Shown: piece by piece, positions 53,350 through 62,320 of the stretch | Layout of the letters: the number at the start of each line of letters is the position of its first letter | How positions within the stretch are numbered: position 1 is the stretch's first letter | From: Massilia sp. | Lineage (GTDB): Bacteria > Pseudomonadota > Gammaproteobacteria > Burkholderiales > Burkholderiaceae_D | Direction: 5' to 3' | Length of the DNA stretch: 64,000 bases | Assembly (NCBI GenBank): GCA_025359245.1 | Contig: JANYGW010000144.1 | Location: 1-64,000, forward strand | The notes under the pieces: generated by a model | What the model was told of the DNA's origin: nothing | Database searches by the model: none | Seen by the model: the letters and a program-made list of their open reading frames with translations, nothing else | Made by a program: the position numbers and the translations under genes

Positions 53350-53360
53350 CTACCGATCAT

Positions 53361-53515
53361 GTTTCCCTGCAGTCCCTGACCCCCGACCCGAGGCCGTGCC
53401 GCTGCGGGCAGCGAGCAACTGGATGGCGCAGTACTACATTTTCTGGGAAGATCGCCTGGATCGCCTCGAAAATGACCTGCTCACCATCCAAGCCAAGGAG
53501 AACCCGTATGACTAG
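53361..53515 (+). pseudogene. 5'-truncated ArsR family regulator remnant
   Basis: One open frame ends with PLRAASNWMAQYYIFWEDR then LDRLENDLLTIQAKENPYD and a TAG. That is the C-terminal helix pattern of ArsR regulators that precede SRPBCC genes (W-Y-FWE-RLD-L). The HTH and the start are missing; the frame upstream becomes unrelated at about 53385. Its stop overlaps the SRPBCC start by 8 bases, the arrangement expected of an intact arsR-SRPBCC operon. It looks like the leftover of a deletion or of an insertion of the XRE-GNAT module. Confidence 0.65.
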
Positions 53516-54011
53516 CCCTGACAGCAACGCCGATTTTGTCATCACCCGCACCTTCAACGCGCCGTGCGAGCTGGTCTACGACAGCATGACCGAGACCGCC
53601 CACCTGCAAAAATGGTGGGGGCCGCAAGGCTGCACGATCGAGGTGATCAAGAACGAGGCGCGCGCCGGCGGCGTGTTCCACTATTGCATGCGCTTCGGCC
53701 CTGGCATCGACATGTACGGCAAATTCGAGTACCTCGAACTGGTGCGACCGGAACGCATCGTCTTCATCAATGGTTTCGCCGACGCCGAAGGCAACCGGAT
53801 CCGCTATGCGATGAGTCCGACCTGGCCGATCGAGGTGCGCAACACCACCACGCTGGTCGAGCACGAGGGCAGGACCACGATGACGCTGCGTTCGACGCCG
53901 CTGAACGCCGACCAGATCGAGATCGAGACTTTCGTGGCCGGCCATGCGTCGATGGAACAGGGCTTCGGCGGCATGTACGACGTGTACGAACAATACCTTG
54001 CGACGCTGTGA
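53508..54011 (+). CDS. SRPBCC (AHSA1-like) domain protein
   Basis: The 167-residue protein of START/Bet v1-like fold matches the activator-of-Hsp90-ATPase-like group (ITRTFNAPCELVYDSMTE, WWGPQGCTIEV, GRTTMTLRSTPL, GFGGMYDVYEQYLATL). The ATG follows AAGGAG at 8 bases. Such genes normally follow an arsR-type regulator; here only its 3' remnant survives, so regulation is probably lost or altered. Confidence 0.87.
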   Translation: MTSPDSNADFVITRTFNAPCELVYDSMTETAHLQKWWGPQGCTIEVIKNEARAGGVFHYCMRFGPGIDMYGKFEYLELVRPERIVFINGFADAEGNRIRYAMSPTWPIEVRNTTTLVEHEGRTTMTLRSTPLNADQIEIETFVAGHASMEQGFGGMYDVYEQYLATL

Positions 54012-54102
54012 GCGGACGCGCCATGGTTGAAGATATGCAATTTGTGTTGACATAACAGATCTGCAGTATCAAAGTGGTCATCTCGTCTCCACTTGGCAGG
54101 CC

Positions 54103-57100
54103 ATGGAAAACGATCGAACCGGCGCCGCAGTCGCTGTCCGCTGCCTGCGCACACTGATTGCGTTCGCCGGCCTGCTGATGTGCGCGTGGGTCGCGGCGGC
54201 GCCGGCGCCGGCGCTGCGCTTCAAGCGGATCGCCGCGCTGGCCACCGACGACCTGTCGGTGCTGGCCACGCTGCAGGACCGGCAAGGCTTCATCTGGATC
54301 GCGAGCCTGAACGGCGGGCTGTATCGCTACGACGGCTACCAGGCGGTCCGCTACGTCAACGACCCGCTCGACAAGACCAGCCTGCCGAGCGACCGTACCA
54401 CCGCGCTGTTCGAAGACAAACTGGGATGGATCTGGGTCGCCACGCGCGACGGGCTGGCGCGCTTCAATCCGGGCGACGGTACCTTTACCCGCTACCTGGC
54501 CCTGCCGGCGCCGGGCAGCCCGCGCACCATCAAGAACATCATCTCCGATGGCGCCGACGGCATGTGGCTGGCCACTTGGGCCGGTTTGCAGCACTTCGAT
54601 CCGGCCAGCGGCGCGCTGCGCCAGTATCGCCACGACAATGCCGTCCCCGGCAGCGTCGCTTCCAACAACCTCGATGCGCTCGCACTCGACGCCAGGGGCG
54701 GGCTGTGGATGGGAACCTGGCCGGCCGGCCTCGATTACCTCGCGCCCGGCGCCAGCACCTTTGAACATTTCAGGGTCGACTCGGCGCAGGCGCCCAATCC
54801 GGAGCTGAACATCGTCTATTCGCTGCACATGGACGACCAGAACCGGCTGTGGATCGGCACCGGTCGCGGCGCCTGGCGCTGGAGCGAAGGCACGCCATGG
54901 AGCGCACGCGCGCCGGTGGCCTCGCCCAAGCACCGCATCAACCGCTTCTACGCCGATCGGCATGGCGCGCTGTGGGCCGGCACCATGGGCGGCGGCCTGG
55001 TGCGCTGGAACGACGGCAACGACGAGCCGGAAGTATTCCGCTTCAATCCGATGGACCCCTACAGCCTGCCGACGGCAAGCATCGCTTCGGCGCTGCGCGA
55101 CCGCGCCGGCAACCTGTGGGTGGGCACGTTCAACAACGGCGTAAGCGTCGCCAACATGGGCTCGCGCGGCTTTGCGCGCCTGATCCCGCCGGCGGCCGAT
55201 CCGTCCGCGCCGGAACAGAACAACACCATCCAGGCCATCGCCGCCGCACCGCAGGCGCGCATCTGGCTGGGCGGCTTGAACGGCGTGTCGCTATTCAATC
55301 CGGCCACCGGACGGGTCGAGCGCGAATACCGCGCATCGAAGGAGCGTCCGGGCGCGCTGGCGTCGGATACCATCTACTGCCTGTACCAGCAGGCCGGCGG
55401 CCCGCTATGGGTGGGCACGCCGCGCGGGCTGCACCGGCTGGACCGGGCAGACGGCATTTTCACGCGCACCGAATTTTCCGGCAAGGCGGGCAATTTCATC
55501 AACACGATCGTGCCCGGCTCGAACGGCATGCTGTGGATCGGCACCGGCGCTGGGGTCGTACATTTCAATCCGCGCGACGGGAACCGCGTCGTGTACGCGG
55601 CCGACGCGGGCGATCCTGGCCAGCAGCGCGGGCCCGGCAGCGCAACGACGATCCTGGAAGACCGGCTGGGACGGGTCTGGATGGGATCGGAGTCCAGCAG
55701 CGGCCTGGACATGCTCGATCTGCACAACGGCTTGTTCCGCCATTTCCAGCGCGGCGAACGCAATTCGCCAGGGCTGTCGGACGACAGCATCGCCTCCCTG
55801 CACGAGGACGCGCTGGGACGGATCTGGGCCGGCACCGGGGCCGGCCTGAGCGAAATCGTGACCGCGGCTGACGGCAGCATCCGTTTCCGGCTCGAGCCGT
55901 CCACCGCGGGGCGGGGCAGGGTGTTCGCCATCCGCAGTGAGCCCGACGGAAAAATCTGGATCAGCACCACCGCCGCGCTGCTCAAGTTCGATCCGGTGGC
56001 GGGCAAGGCCGAACAGTACAGCGCGACCGACGGCGCCATGGACAGCTACCGCGTCGGCGCGGCCTTCCTCGGGCCGGACGGCCTGCTGTATTTCGGCGGA
56101 TCGGCCGGCATCACCAGCGTCAAGCCGTCGCTGGTGGGATACGATTCGATCGCGCCCCAGGTCGCGATCACCGACATCACGGTCAGCAACCGCTCGCTGG
56201 CGCGCGGCGCGCACCCGGCCGGCGTGCGCCTCGACGGCGCCGTCACCCGGGCGCGCGCGCTCGAGCTGCCGCCCGAGCAGCCGGTGTTCGCCATCGAATT
56301 CGCCGCGCTGCACTTTACCGACCCTGGCCTTAACCGCTATGCCTACCAGCTGGTCGGCTTCGACCCCGACTGGGTCATGGCCGACGCCGCGCACCGCAGC
56401 GCGACCTACACCAACCTCAATCCCGGCGACTACGTATTCAAGGTGAAGGCGGCGAACAACCGCGGCCTGTGGAACGAAGAGCCGACCACGCTCGCCATCA
56501 CCATCCTGCCGCCGTACTGGGGGACCTGGTGGTTCCGGATCCTGATCGCGGCGCTGGCGGCGACGCTGCTGGCTGCAGCCTATCGTTTGCGGGTGCGCAG
56601 CCTGACCCGCAGCAAACGGCTGCTCGAAGAACTGGTGGGCGAGCGCACGCTCGAACTGGCCGACAGCAACGCCAAGTTGGCGGCGCTGTCGATGACCGAT
56701 GGGCTGACCGGCGTGATCAACCGGCGCGGCTTCGATGCCGCGCTGGCCGAAGAGTGGGCGCGCGCCTCGCGCACGGGCGAGCCGCTGGCGCTGGCGCTGC
56801 TCGACGTCGATCACTTCAAGCTGTACAACGACCACTATGGACACCAGGCCGGCGACCAGTGCCTGCGCGCCGTGGCGCAGGTGATTGCGGCGCATGCGCG
56901 GCGGCCGGGCGACATGGCGGCGCGCTATGGCGGAGAAGAGTTCGTGCTGCTCGCGCCGCTCAGTTACGAACCGCACGCGCTGGAGATGGCGCAGGAAATT
57001 TGCGGCGCCGTGGCCGCGCTGGCGCTGCCGCACGCGATGTCGGCGTTCGGCCATGTGACGGTAAGCATCGGCGTGGCGGCCCTGGTCCCGAACGGGAGCG

Positions 57101-57240
57101 ACAGCGCCGACGCGCTGGTCTGGAAGGCAGACCAGGCGCTGTACCGCGCCAAGCAGGAGGGCCGCAACCGCGCCGTGATGTCGGGCGCGGCGCATGCCGG
57201 AGCCGGAGCGCGGCCCTTGTCGGGCTATAGCGCCGGGTAG
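54103..57240 (+). CDS. Periplasmic-propeller sensor diguanylate cyclase (Reg_prop / Y_Y_Y / GGDEF)
   Basis: A 1045-residue membrane protein. A signal/anchor is followed by about fourteen two-component-regulator propeller repeats (WIASLNGGLYRYDG, WVATRDGLARFNPGDG and similar), forming two seven-bladed propellers over about 45-720. A Y_Y_Y domain (about 725-805, NLNPGDYVFKVKAANNRG), one transmembrane helix (about 815-830), a short coiled coil and a GGDEF domain with intact YGGEEF follow. It should make c-di-GMP in response to a periplasmic ligand, probably a carbohydrate. Its 3' end overlaps the convergent old-yellow-enzyme gene by 16 bases. Confidence 0.93.
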   Translation: MENDRTGAAVAVRCLRTLIAFAGLLMCAWVAAAPAPALRFKRIAALATDDLSVLATLQDRQGFIWIASLNGGLYRYDGYQAVRYVNDPLDKTSLPSDRTTALFEDKLGWIWVATRDGLARFNPGDGTFTRYLALPAPGSPRTIKNIISDGADGMWLATWAGLQHFDPASGALRQYRHDNAVPGSVASNNLDALALDARGGLWMGTWPAGLDYLAPGASTFEHFRVDSAQAPNPELNIVYSLHMDDQNRLWIGTGRGAWRWSEGTPWSARAPVASPKHRINRFYADRHGALWAGTMGGGLVRWNDGNDEPEVFRFNPMDPYSLPTASIASALRDRAGNLWVGTFNNGVSVANMGSRGFARLIPPAADPSAPEQNNTIQAIAAAPQARIWLGGLNGVSLFNPATGRVEREYRASKERPGALASDTIYCLYQQAGGPLWVGTPRGLHRLDRADGIFTRTEFSGKAGNFINTIVPGSNGMLWIGTGAGVVHFNPRDGNRVVYAADAGDPGQQRGPGSATTILEDRLGRVWMGSESSSGLDMLDLHNGLFRHFQRGERNSPGLSDDSIASLHEDALGRIWAGTGAGLSEIVTAADGSIRFRLEPSTAGRGRVFAIRSEPDGKIWISTTAALLKFDPVAGKAEQYSATDGAMDSYRVGAAFLGPDGLLYFGGSAGITSVKPSLVGYDSIAPQVAITDITVSNRSLARGAHPAGVRLDGAVTRARALELPPEQPVFAIEFAALHFTDPGLNRYAYQLVGFDPDWVMADAAHRSATYTNLNPGDYVFKVKAANNRGLWNEEPTTLAITILPPYWGTWWFRILIAALAATLLAAAYRLRVRSLTRSKRLLEELVGERTLELADSNAKLAALSMTDGLTGVINRRGFDAALAEEWARASRTGEPLALALLDVDHFKLYNDHYGHQAGDQCLRAVAQVIAAHARRPGDMAARYGGEEFVLLAPLSYEPHALEMAQEICGAVAALALPHAMSAFGHVTVSIGVAALVPNGSDSADALVWKADQALYRAKQEGRNRAVMSGAAHAGAGARPLSGYSAG

Positions 57241-58277
57241 TCGGTATAGCCTTCGGCGCCTGGATGGTAGAAGCGGTCGGCGCGCACCTCGTTGAGCGGC
57301 GCGTCGGTCTGCAGGCGGCGCGGCAGGTCGGGGTTCGCAATGAACCATTTGCCGAACGCGACGGCATCGGCTTCGCCCGACAGCACCAGCGCCTCGGCGC
57401 TCTCCTTGGTCAGCCGTTCATTGGCGATGTAGACGCCGCCGAATTGCTGCTTCAGGTAGGGGCCCAGGCGGTCTTCGCCGATGCCCTCGCGTGCGCAGAT
57501 GAAGGCGATGCCGCGCTTGCCCAGTTCGCGCGCCACGTAGCCGAAGGTGGCCTTCGGATCGGAGTCGCCCATGTCGTGCGAATCGCGGCGCGGCGCCAGG
57601 TGCATGCCGACCCGGCCGGCGCCCCACACGGCGATGCAGGCATCGGTCACTTCCAGCATCAGGCGCGCGCGGTTTTCGATCGACCCGCCATAGATGTCGG
57701 TGCGATGGTTGCTGCCGTCCTGGAGGAACTGGTCGAGCAGGTAGCCGTTGGCGCCGTGGATTTCGACGCCATCGAAGCCGGCCAGTTTGGCGTTCTCGGC
57801 ACCCTTGCGGAAGGCCGCCACCACGCCCGGAATCTCGTCGGTGGCGAGCGCGCGCGGCAGCGGATAATCGCGCAGCGGACGCAGGATGCTGACGTGGCCG
57901 CGGGCGGCCAGCGCGCTTGGCGCCACGGGCGCGGCGCCGTCGAGGAACTCGGGGTCCGAAATGCGGCCCACGTGCCACAGCTGCAGGAAAATCCGCCCGC
58001 CCGCCTGGTGCACGGCGTCGGTCACCAGCTTCCAGCCGGCCACCTGCTCGTCGGACCAGATGCCGGGGGTGTCGGCGTAGCCCACGCCCTGCGGCGTGAC
58101 GGCGGTCGCCTCGCTCAGGATCAGGCCGGCCGAAGCGCGCTGCACATAATACTGGGCCATCAGCGCATTGGGCACGCGCGCGCCGCCGATGGCGCGGGCG
58201 CGGGTCAGCGGCGCCATGATGATACGGTTCGGCAGGTCCAGCGCGCCGACGGTGATCGGATCGAATAAAGTGCTCAT
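57225..58277 (-). CDS. nemA: Old yellow enzyme, alkene reductase (NemA-like)
   Basis: A 350-residue FMN enzyme that reduces activated C=C bonds or nitro groups with NADPH. Motifs are MAPLTRARA, QLWHVGRIS, FDGVEIHGANGYLLDQFLQD and YGGSIENRARL; the His-Gly-Ala-Asn substrate pair is present. FGKWFIANPDLPRRL is the typical C-terminus. The start lies 8 bases after a small ArsR gene, forming a regulator-reductase operon that probably responds to electrophiles. Confidence 0.92.
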   Translation of the reverse strand: MSTLFDPITVGALDLPNRIIMAPLTRARAIGGARVPNALMAQYYVQRASAGLILSEATAVTPQGVGYADTPGIWSDEQVAGWKLVTDAVHQAGGRIFLQLWHVGRISDPEFLDGAAPVAPSALAARGHVSILRPLRDYPLPRALATDEIPGVVAAFRKGAENAKLAGFDGVEIHGANGYLLDQFLQDGSNHRTDIYGGSIENRARLMLEVTDACIAVWGAGRVGMHLAPRRDSHDMGDSDPKATFGYVARELGKRGIAFICAREGIGEDRLGPYLKQQFGGVYIANERLTKESAEALVLSGEADAVAFGKWFIANPDLPRRLQTDAPLNEVRADRFYHPGAEGYTDYPAL

Positions 58278-58285
58278 GCTTGCTC

Positions 58286-58582
58286 CTAAAGTCCCTGGTT
58301 CATATGCTCGAGGAAAGCCTGGATGGTGTCCTCGTTACGTTTGTAATAGATCCATTGCCCGACCCGGTGCGAGCAAACGAGGCCGGCGCGCTGCAGCGTC
58401 GCCAGGTGGGCCGACACGGTCGACTGCGACAGCCCGGTGCGCGCATCGATCAGGCCCGCGCACACGCCCAGTTCGAGGGGATGTTGCTGGTGCGCGAAAT
58501 GCGCATGCGGATCCTTCAACCACTGCAGGATGTCGCGGCGGACCGGGTTGGCCAAAGCCTTGTGAATGGCATCGATGTGCAT
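58286..58582 (-). CDS. ArsR family repressor of the nemA operon
   Basis: A 98-residue winged-helix regulator (HKALANPVRRDILQWLKD, GLSQSTVSAHLATLQRAGLV, QWIYYKRNEDTI). A conserved-looking Cys in LGVCAGLI and one in GLVCSHR could sense electrophiles or metals. No clear Shine-Dalgarno is seen; the start lies directly beside tandem repeats that are probably its operator. It is co-transcribed with the old yellow enzyme. Confidence 0.87.
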   Translation of the reverse strand: MHIDAIHKALANPVRRDILQWLKDPHAHFAHQQHPLELGVCAGLIDARTGLSQSTVSAHLATLQRAGLVCSHRVGQWIYYKRNEDTIQAFLEHMNQGL

Positions 58583-58624
58583 ATATCGGGCTTCTACGAA
58601 TCTAATATCGCAATTCTACGATAT
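58583..58624. promoter_or_regulatory. Tandem 22-base repeats, putative ArsR operator
   Basis: The unit ATATCG-NNN(N)-TTCTACGA occurs twice: ATATCG at 58583 and 58605, TTCTACGA at 58592 and 58614. Both parts are spaced by 22 bases, about two DNA turns, so two dimers would bind the same helix face. The second copy continues into CGATAT, an inverted ATATCG. Confidence 0.55.
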
Positions 58625-58674
58625 AACCAAAAAACCTGCTGGAGCAGGGCTAAAACGTGCGGGGGCAAGCGGAT

Positions 58675-59034
58675 TCAGACGAGGTGGACCAGGATCAGGG
58701 CGAGTACGGCCGGGACGGTCTGGATAAACAAGATCGCGGGCTTGACGGTCAGGGCGCCCCAGATGCCGGCCACGGCCACGCAACCGAGTCCATAGATCGC
58801 GAAATAGAAGGCTACAGCGGGGTGCGGATGGAACAGGCTGATGCCCAGCGCGACGGCCAGGAAGCCGTTGTAGCAGCCCTGGTTCGACATGGCCGGTGCC
58901 ATGATCTCGGCCTTCTCAGCGCTCAGGCCGAACACGCGCCGGCCGCGCGTTTTGAATAGCACCGTTTCGAGCAGCAGGAAGTAGACATGCAACAGCAGGA
59001 TCAATCCGATCAGGACTTTTGCGGCGATGGCCAT
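58675..59034 (-). CDS. DUF1304 family membrane protein
   Basis: The 119-residue protein has four predicted helices with short loops. The pattern LHVYFLLLETVLFKTRG, then NQGCYNGFLA and the Gly-rich third helix fits DUF1304. The family's function is unknown. GGGAATCCC lies before the ATG. It stands alone between the ArsR gene and the exporter gene, all on the minus strand. Confidence 0.82.
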   Translation of the reverse strand: MAIAAKVLIGLILLLHVYFLLLETVLFKTRGRRVFGLSAEKAEIMAPAMSNQGCYNGFLAVALGISLFHPHPAVAFYFAIYGLGCVAVAGIWGALTVKPAILFIQTVPAVLALILVHLV

Positions 59035-59079
59035 GGGATTCCCTTCATGTGGATGAAGGCATAGTGTACCTGTGCGCGC

Positions 59080-59973
59080 TCAGCGCGCCGTGGCGAGCCT
59101 GGCCCACAGCCGCGCGCCGAACTGGTTGAGCGCGAGCCCGCCCAGCACCAGCAGGCCGGCGCCGACCTTCCACCATTGCAGCTGTTCGCCCAAAATCAGC
59201 GCGGCGCTGGTCATGCCGGCCACCGGCACCAGCAACGAGAACGGCGCGATGGTGGCGGCCGCATAGCGCCGCATCAGCATCGACCAGATGCCGAAGCCGA
59301 GTATCGTGTTCGGATAGGCCTGGAACAGCACCGTGAGCAGCGACTTGAGGCCGAAGTTGTGCGCCGCCAGCTGCCACGCGGCGCGCCCTTCCATCAGCCA
59401 CGACGCCAGCAGCAGCGGCGGGGCGGCCAGCAGCGAGCCCCATACCACCAGCGACAGCGCGTTCACTTGCCCCATTTTCTTGGTGGTGATATTGGCCAGC
59501 GCCCAGCACAAGCCGGCCAGCACGACCAGCACGAAGCCGATCAGCGTGGCCTGGCTGTCGAGGTGGGCCGCGACCAGCCCCATGCCGCCCAGCGCCACCA
59601 GCGCGCCGACCAGCTGCACCGCCTTGGGCCGCTCGCCCAGCATCAGCACCGCCAGAGCGATCGTGAAGAAGGCCTGCAGCTGGATCACCAGCGACGCCAG
59701 CCCCGCCGGCAGTCCGAGCTTGATGCCGGAAAAAAGCAGCGTGAATTGCAAAGCGAACTGGAATATGCCGTAGGTGAGCACCAGCGGCCACGCCGCCTGC
59801 GGGCGCTTGACGAAGAATACCAGCGGCAGCGCCGCGAACAGGAGGCGCAGCGCGGTGAACAGCACCGGCGGCAGGTCCTGCAGCCCGATCTTGATCACGA
59901 CGAAATTGACGCCCCAGATGGTGACCACGGCAAGGGCGGTCAGGATGTCGGCTGGGGTCATCGTGGTCTTCAT
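59080..59973 (-). CDS. EamA family (DMT) exporter
   Basis: A 297-residue inner-membrane protein of ten predicted helices with two EamA repeats (VVTIWGVNFVVIKIGLQDLPP; the second from about 150). It resembles the EamA/YdeD subgroup that exports O-acetylserine and cysteine. The substrate is inferred only by similarity. Confidence 0.87.
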   Translation of the reverse strand: MKTTMTPADILTALAVVTIWGVNFVVIKIGLQDLPPVLFTALRLLFAALPLVFFVKRPQAAWPLVLTYGIFQFALQFTLLFSGIKLGLPAGLASLVIQLQAFFTIALAVLMLGERPKAVQLVGALVALGGMGLVAAHLDSQATLIGFVLVVLAGLCWALANITTKKMGQVNALSLVVWGSLLAAPPLLLASWLMEGRAAWQLAAHNFGLKSLLTVLFQAYPNTILGFGIWSMLMRRYAAATIAPFSLLVPVAGMTSAALILGEQLQWWKVGAGLLVLGGLALNQFGARLWARLATAR

Positions 59974-59997
59974 GGCTGTCGATTATGAAGCAATTTG

Positions 59998-60729
59998 CTA
60001 CCACTTGCCGGCGCTCATGCCGCCGTCGACCGTGAGCACCGCGCCGGTGGAAAAATTGGAGCCGGTCAGGTAGAGCACCGCGTCGACGATATGCTGCGTG
60101 CTGCCGATCCTGCCGAGCGGCGCCAGTCCTGCGAGGAAGGCGTGGTTCTCGGCCGGATGCATCGGCGTGTCGATGATCCCTGGCGCGACTGCGTTGACCT
60201 TGATGTTGTGCGGCGCCAGCTCAATCGCCAGCGCGCGCGTGGCGCTGTTGATGCCGCCCTTGATCAGCACCGGCAGCAGCGCCGGCACGCTGGCATTCGG
60301 CTGGAGCGCCAGGCTCGCGCTGATGTTGAGGATATGGCCGCCGCCGTTGCCTTGCATGTGGCGCGCCGCTTCCTGGGTCGGGTAGACGAAGCCCATCAGG
60401 TTGGTCGCGACCATCTGCTCGACGTCGGCGCTGGTGTAGTCGGTCACCGGCTTGGGCATGAACAGGCCGGCGTTGTTGACCAGGATGCCGACCCGCCCGA
60501 AGCGCGCCGCCGCTTCGGCAAACAGGCGTTGTGCGGTGGCCGGTGCGGCGATGTCGCCTGCCACGGCCAGCACGCGCGATGGGTGGCCCAGCCGCTCGGC
60601 GGCGCCGGCCAGGCGCGCGGCATCGCGCCCGTTGATGACGACGTTGTCGCCCCGTTCGAGGAAGGCGGCAGCCAGTGCCAGGCCGATGCCGCTCGAGGCC
60701 CCGGTAATGATGACGGTGGTGGTGGTCAT
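59998..60729 (-). CDS. SDR family oxidoreductase with atypical active site
   Basis: A 243-residue short-chain dehydrogenase. The cofactor motif TGASSGIG, NNAG and the C-terminal VLTVDGGMSAGKW are intact. The catalytic Tyr-x-x-x-Lys is altered: the segment reads PVLIKGG, so Pro stands where Tyr is expected four residues before Lys. Similar SDR sequences with VLIKGG are recalled from other proteobacteria, so this may be a real subfamily. The NGR after beta-2 suggests NADP(H). In an operon behind a tautomerase gene and divergent from a LysR gene. Confidence 0.82.
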   Translation of the reverse strand: MTTTTVIITGASSGIGLALAAAFLERGDNVVINGRDAARLAGAAERLGHPSRVLAVAGDIAAPATAQRLFAEAAARFGRVGILVNNAGLFMPKPVTDYTSADVEQMVATNLMGFVYPTQEAARHMQGNGGGHILNISASLALQPNASVPALLPVLIKGGINSATRALAIELAPHNIKVNAVAPGIIDTPMHPAENHAFLAGLAPLGRIGSTQHIVDAVLYLTGSNFSTGAVLTVDGGMSAGKW

Positions 60730-60740
60730 GTGCGTGTCCT

Positions 60741-60947
60741 TTACGTTGATTGGGTGGCGCGCAGCTTGGTCACCGTCTGGCCCGACACGCCCCAATTGTC
60801 GGTATCGATTTCGTCGATGACGACGAAGGTGCTGCCCGGCGCCTTGTCCAGCACCTGCGTCAGCAGCGCGGTCACGCCGGCGATCAGGGCCGCCTTGTGT
60901 TCGGCCGTAACGCCGCCGCGGGTGATTTTGATATTTACGTATGGCAT
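60741..60947 (-). CDS. 4-oxalocrotonate tautomerase family protein
   Basis: The 68-residue protein begins Met-Pro (MPYVNIKITRGGVTAEHK), exposing catalytic Pro1 after Met removal. STFVVIDEIDTDNWGVSGQT matches the DmpI-type tautomerases. A strong AAAAGGAG is 6 bases from the ATG. The SDR follows 11 bases downstream, so the two probably act on one enol/keto substrate. Confidence 0.9.
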   Translation of the reverse strand: MPYVNIKITRGGVTAEHKAALIAGVTALLTQVLDKAPGSTFVVIDEIDTDNWGVSGQTVTKLRATQST

Positions 60948-61018
60948 TTGAATCTCCTTTTGAAGTAAGGAGTCCAGTATATTTATGCCGTTCGTGTCGA
61001 TAAAGATGCGGAAAACCA

Positions 61019-61040
61019 TTACACTTTTGACTTCATGTAA
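61019..61040. promoter_or_regulatory. Putative LysR operator in the divergent region
   Basis: TTACA (61019-61023) and TGTAA (61036-61040) are inverted arms separated by 12 bases, close to the T-N11-A pattern of LysR sites. It lies 13 bases ahead of the LysR start and about 70 bases from the tautomerase start. Confidence 0.45.
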
Positions 61041-61053
61041 CTAATTGGATGCC

Positions 61054-61998
61054 ATGAAACGCCAGTTCGACGATATTTTGCTTGGCAGCATAGAGCTGTT
61101 CTGCCTGGCCGCCGAGTTCAAAAGCTTTACCGCGGCCGCGGTCGAGGCCGGGGTGACGCCGGCCGCCGTGAGCCGCTCGGTGTCGCGCCTCGAAGAGCGG
61201 CTCGGCGTGCGCCTGTTCGTGCGCACCACGCGCCAGGTCCGGCTGACCGATCCGGGCCAGGCGTATTTCGCGCAGTGCCGCGAGGCGCTCGGGCGCCTGG
61301 TCGAAGCCGAGCGCGAGGTCACCGGGCAGCAGCTGGCGCCGTCCGGGGTGCTGCGCATCAGCGTACCGACGCCGTACGGCCACTGCCGCGTGCTGCCGAT
61401 GCTGGGCGACTACCGCGCGTTGCATCCGCAGGTGCAGGTCGAGGTCCACTTGAGCAACCGGAATATCGATTTCGCCGAAGAGGGCTATGACCTGGCGATC
61501 CGCGTGCGTCCGCCGCCCGATTCGAACCTGATCGCCCGCAAGCTCGAAGATGCGCAGCTGGTGGTGGTGGCCACGCCGGCTTATCTGGCGCGCTGCGGCA
61601 CGCCGGCCACGCTGGCCGACCTGGCCGCGCATGACTGCATCCAGTTCGAGCTGCCCAGCAGCGGGCGCCGCATCAGCTGGATGTTCCGCCAGCAGGGCGT
61701 CGATGTTGAGCTGCCGACCACGGGCAGCTATTGCCTGTCGGACGACGTGCTTGGCTGCGTCACGCTGGTGCGCCACGGCGCAGGGCTGTTGCAGACCTAT
61801 CGCTATATCGTCGAAGCCGACCTTGCAGCGGGTGCGCTGGTCGAGGTTTTGCAGGATTGCGCGGGGCGTTCGCGGCCGGTCACATTGCTGTATCCGCAGA
61901 ACCGCCATGTGCCGCTGCGGGTGCGCAGCTTTGTCGATTTCCTGGTCAAAAGGCTCGCCAGCCCGATGCTATACTCGCCGCACATCAAGGAGGGCTGA
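61054..61998 (+). CDS. LysR family transcriptional regulator
   Basis: The 314-residue LTTR has an N-terminal HTH ([21 protein letters not shown]) and an effector domain ([42 protein letters not shown]). The ATG at 61054 was preferred over a TTG 9 bases upstream. It diverges from the tautomerase/SDR operon, its likely target. The gdx gene begins one base after its stop and may be co-expressed. Confidence 0.9.
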   Translation: MKRQFDDILLGSIELFCLAAEFKSFTAAAVEAGVTPAAVSRSVSRLEERLGVRLFVRTTRQVRLTDPGQAYFAQCREALGRLVEAEREVTGQQLAPSGVLRISVPTPYGHCRVLPMLGDYRALHPQVQVEVHLSNRNIDFAEEGYDLAIRVRPPPDSNLIARKLEDAQLVVVATPAYLARCGTPATLADLAAHDCIQFELPSSGRRISWMFRQQGVDVELPTTGSYCLSDDVLGCVTLVRHGAGLLQTYRYIVEADLAAGALVEVLQDCAGRSRPVTLLYPQNRHVPLRVRSFVDFLVKRLASPMLYSPHIKEG

Positions 61999-61999
61999 C

Positions 62000-62320
62000 A
62001 TGGCTTGGGTCTATCTGTTTATCGCGGGCTTGCTGGAAATCGGTTGGGCCGTGGGCCTCAAGTACACGCACGGTTTCACCAGGCTGACGCCGTCGGTATT
62101 GACGCTGGTGTCGATGGCCGGCAGCATGGGCATGCTGGGCCTGGCGCTGCGCCAGTTGCCGCTGGGGACAGCGTATGCCGTGTGGACCGGGATCGGCACA
62201 GTTGGCACGGCGATCGCGGGGATGATCTTGCTGGGCGAGCCATCCGGCGCGCTGCGGCTCGGCTGCATCGCGCTGATCGTGGCAGGGATATTCGGTTTGA
62301 AGCTGTTGACGCCGGCGTGA
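62000..62320 (+). CDS. gdx: SMR family guanidinium exporter Gdx (SugE)
   Basis: The 106-residue four-helix transporter contains [20 protein letters not shown] with the essential Glu of SMR proteins, RLTPSVLT, and [11 protein letters not shown]. These match SugE/Gdx rather than EmrE, so guanidinium export is the known function of the subtype. AAGGAGGG lies inside the end of the LysR gene. No guanidine riboswitch was recognised upstream. Confidence 0.9.
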   Translation: MAWVYLFIAGLLEIGWAVGLKYTHGFTRLTPSVLTLVSMAGSMGMLGLALRQLPLGTAYAVWTGIGTVGTAIAGMILLGEPSGALRLGCIALIVAGIFGLKLLTPA

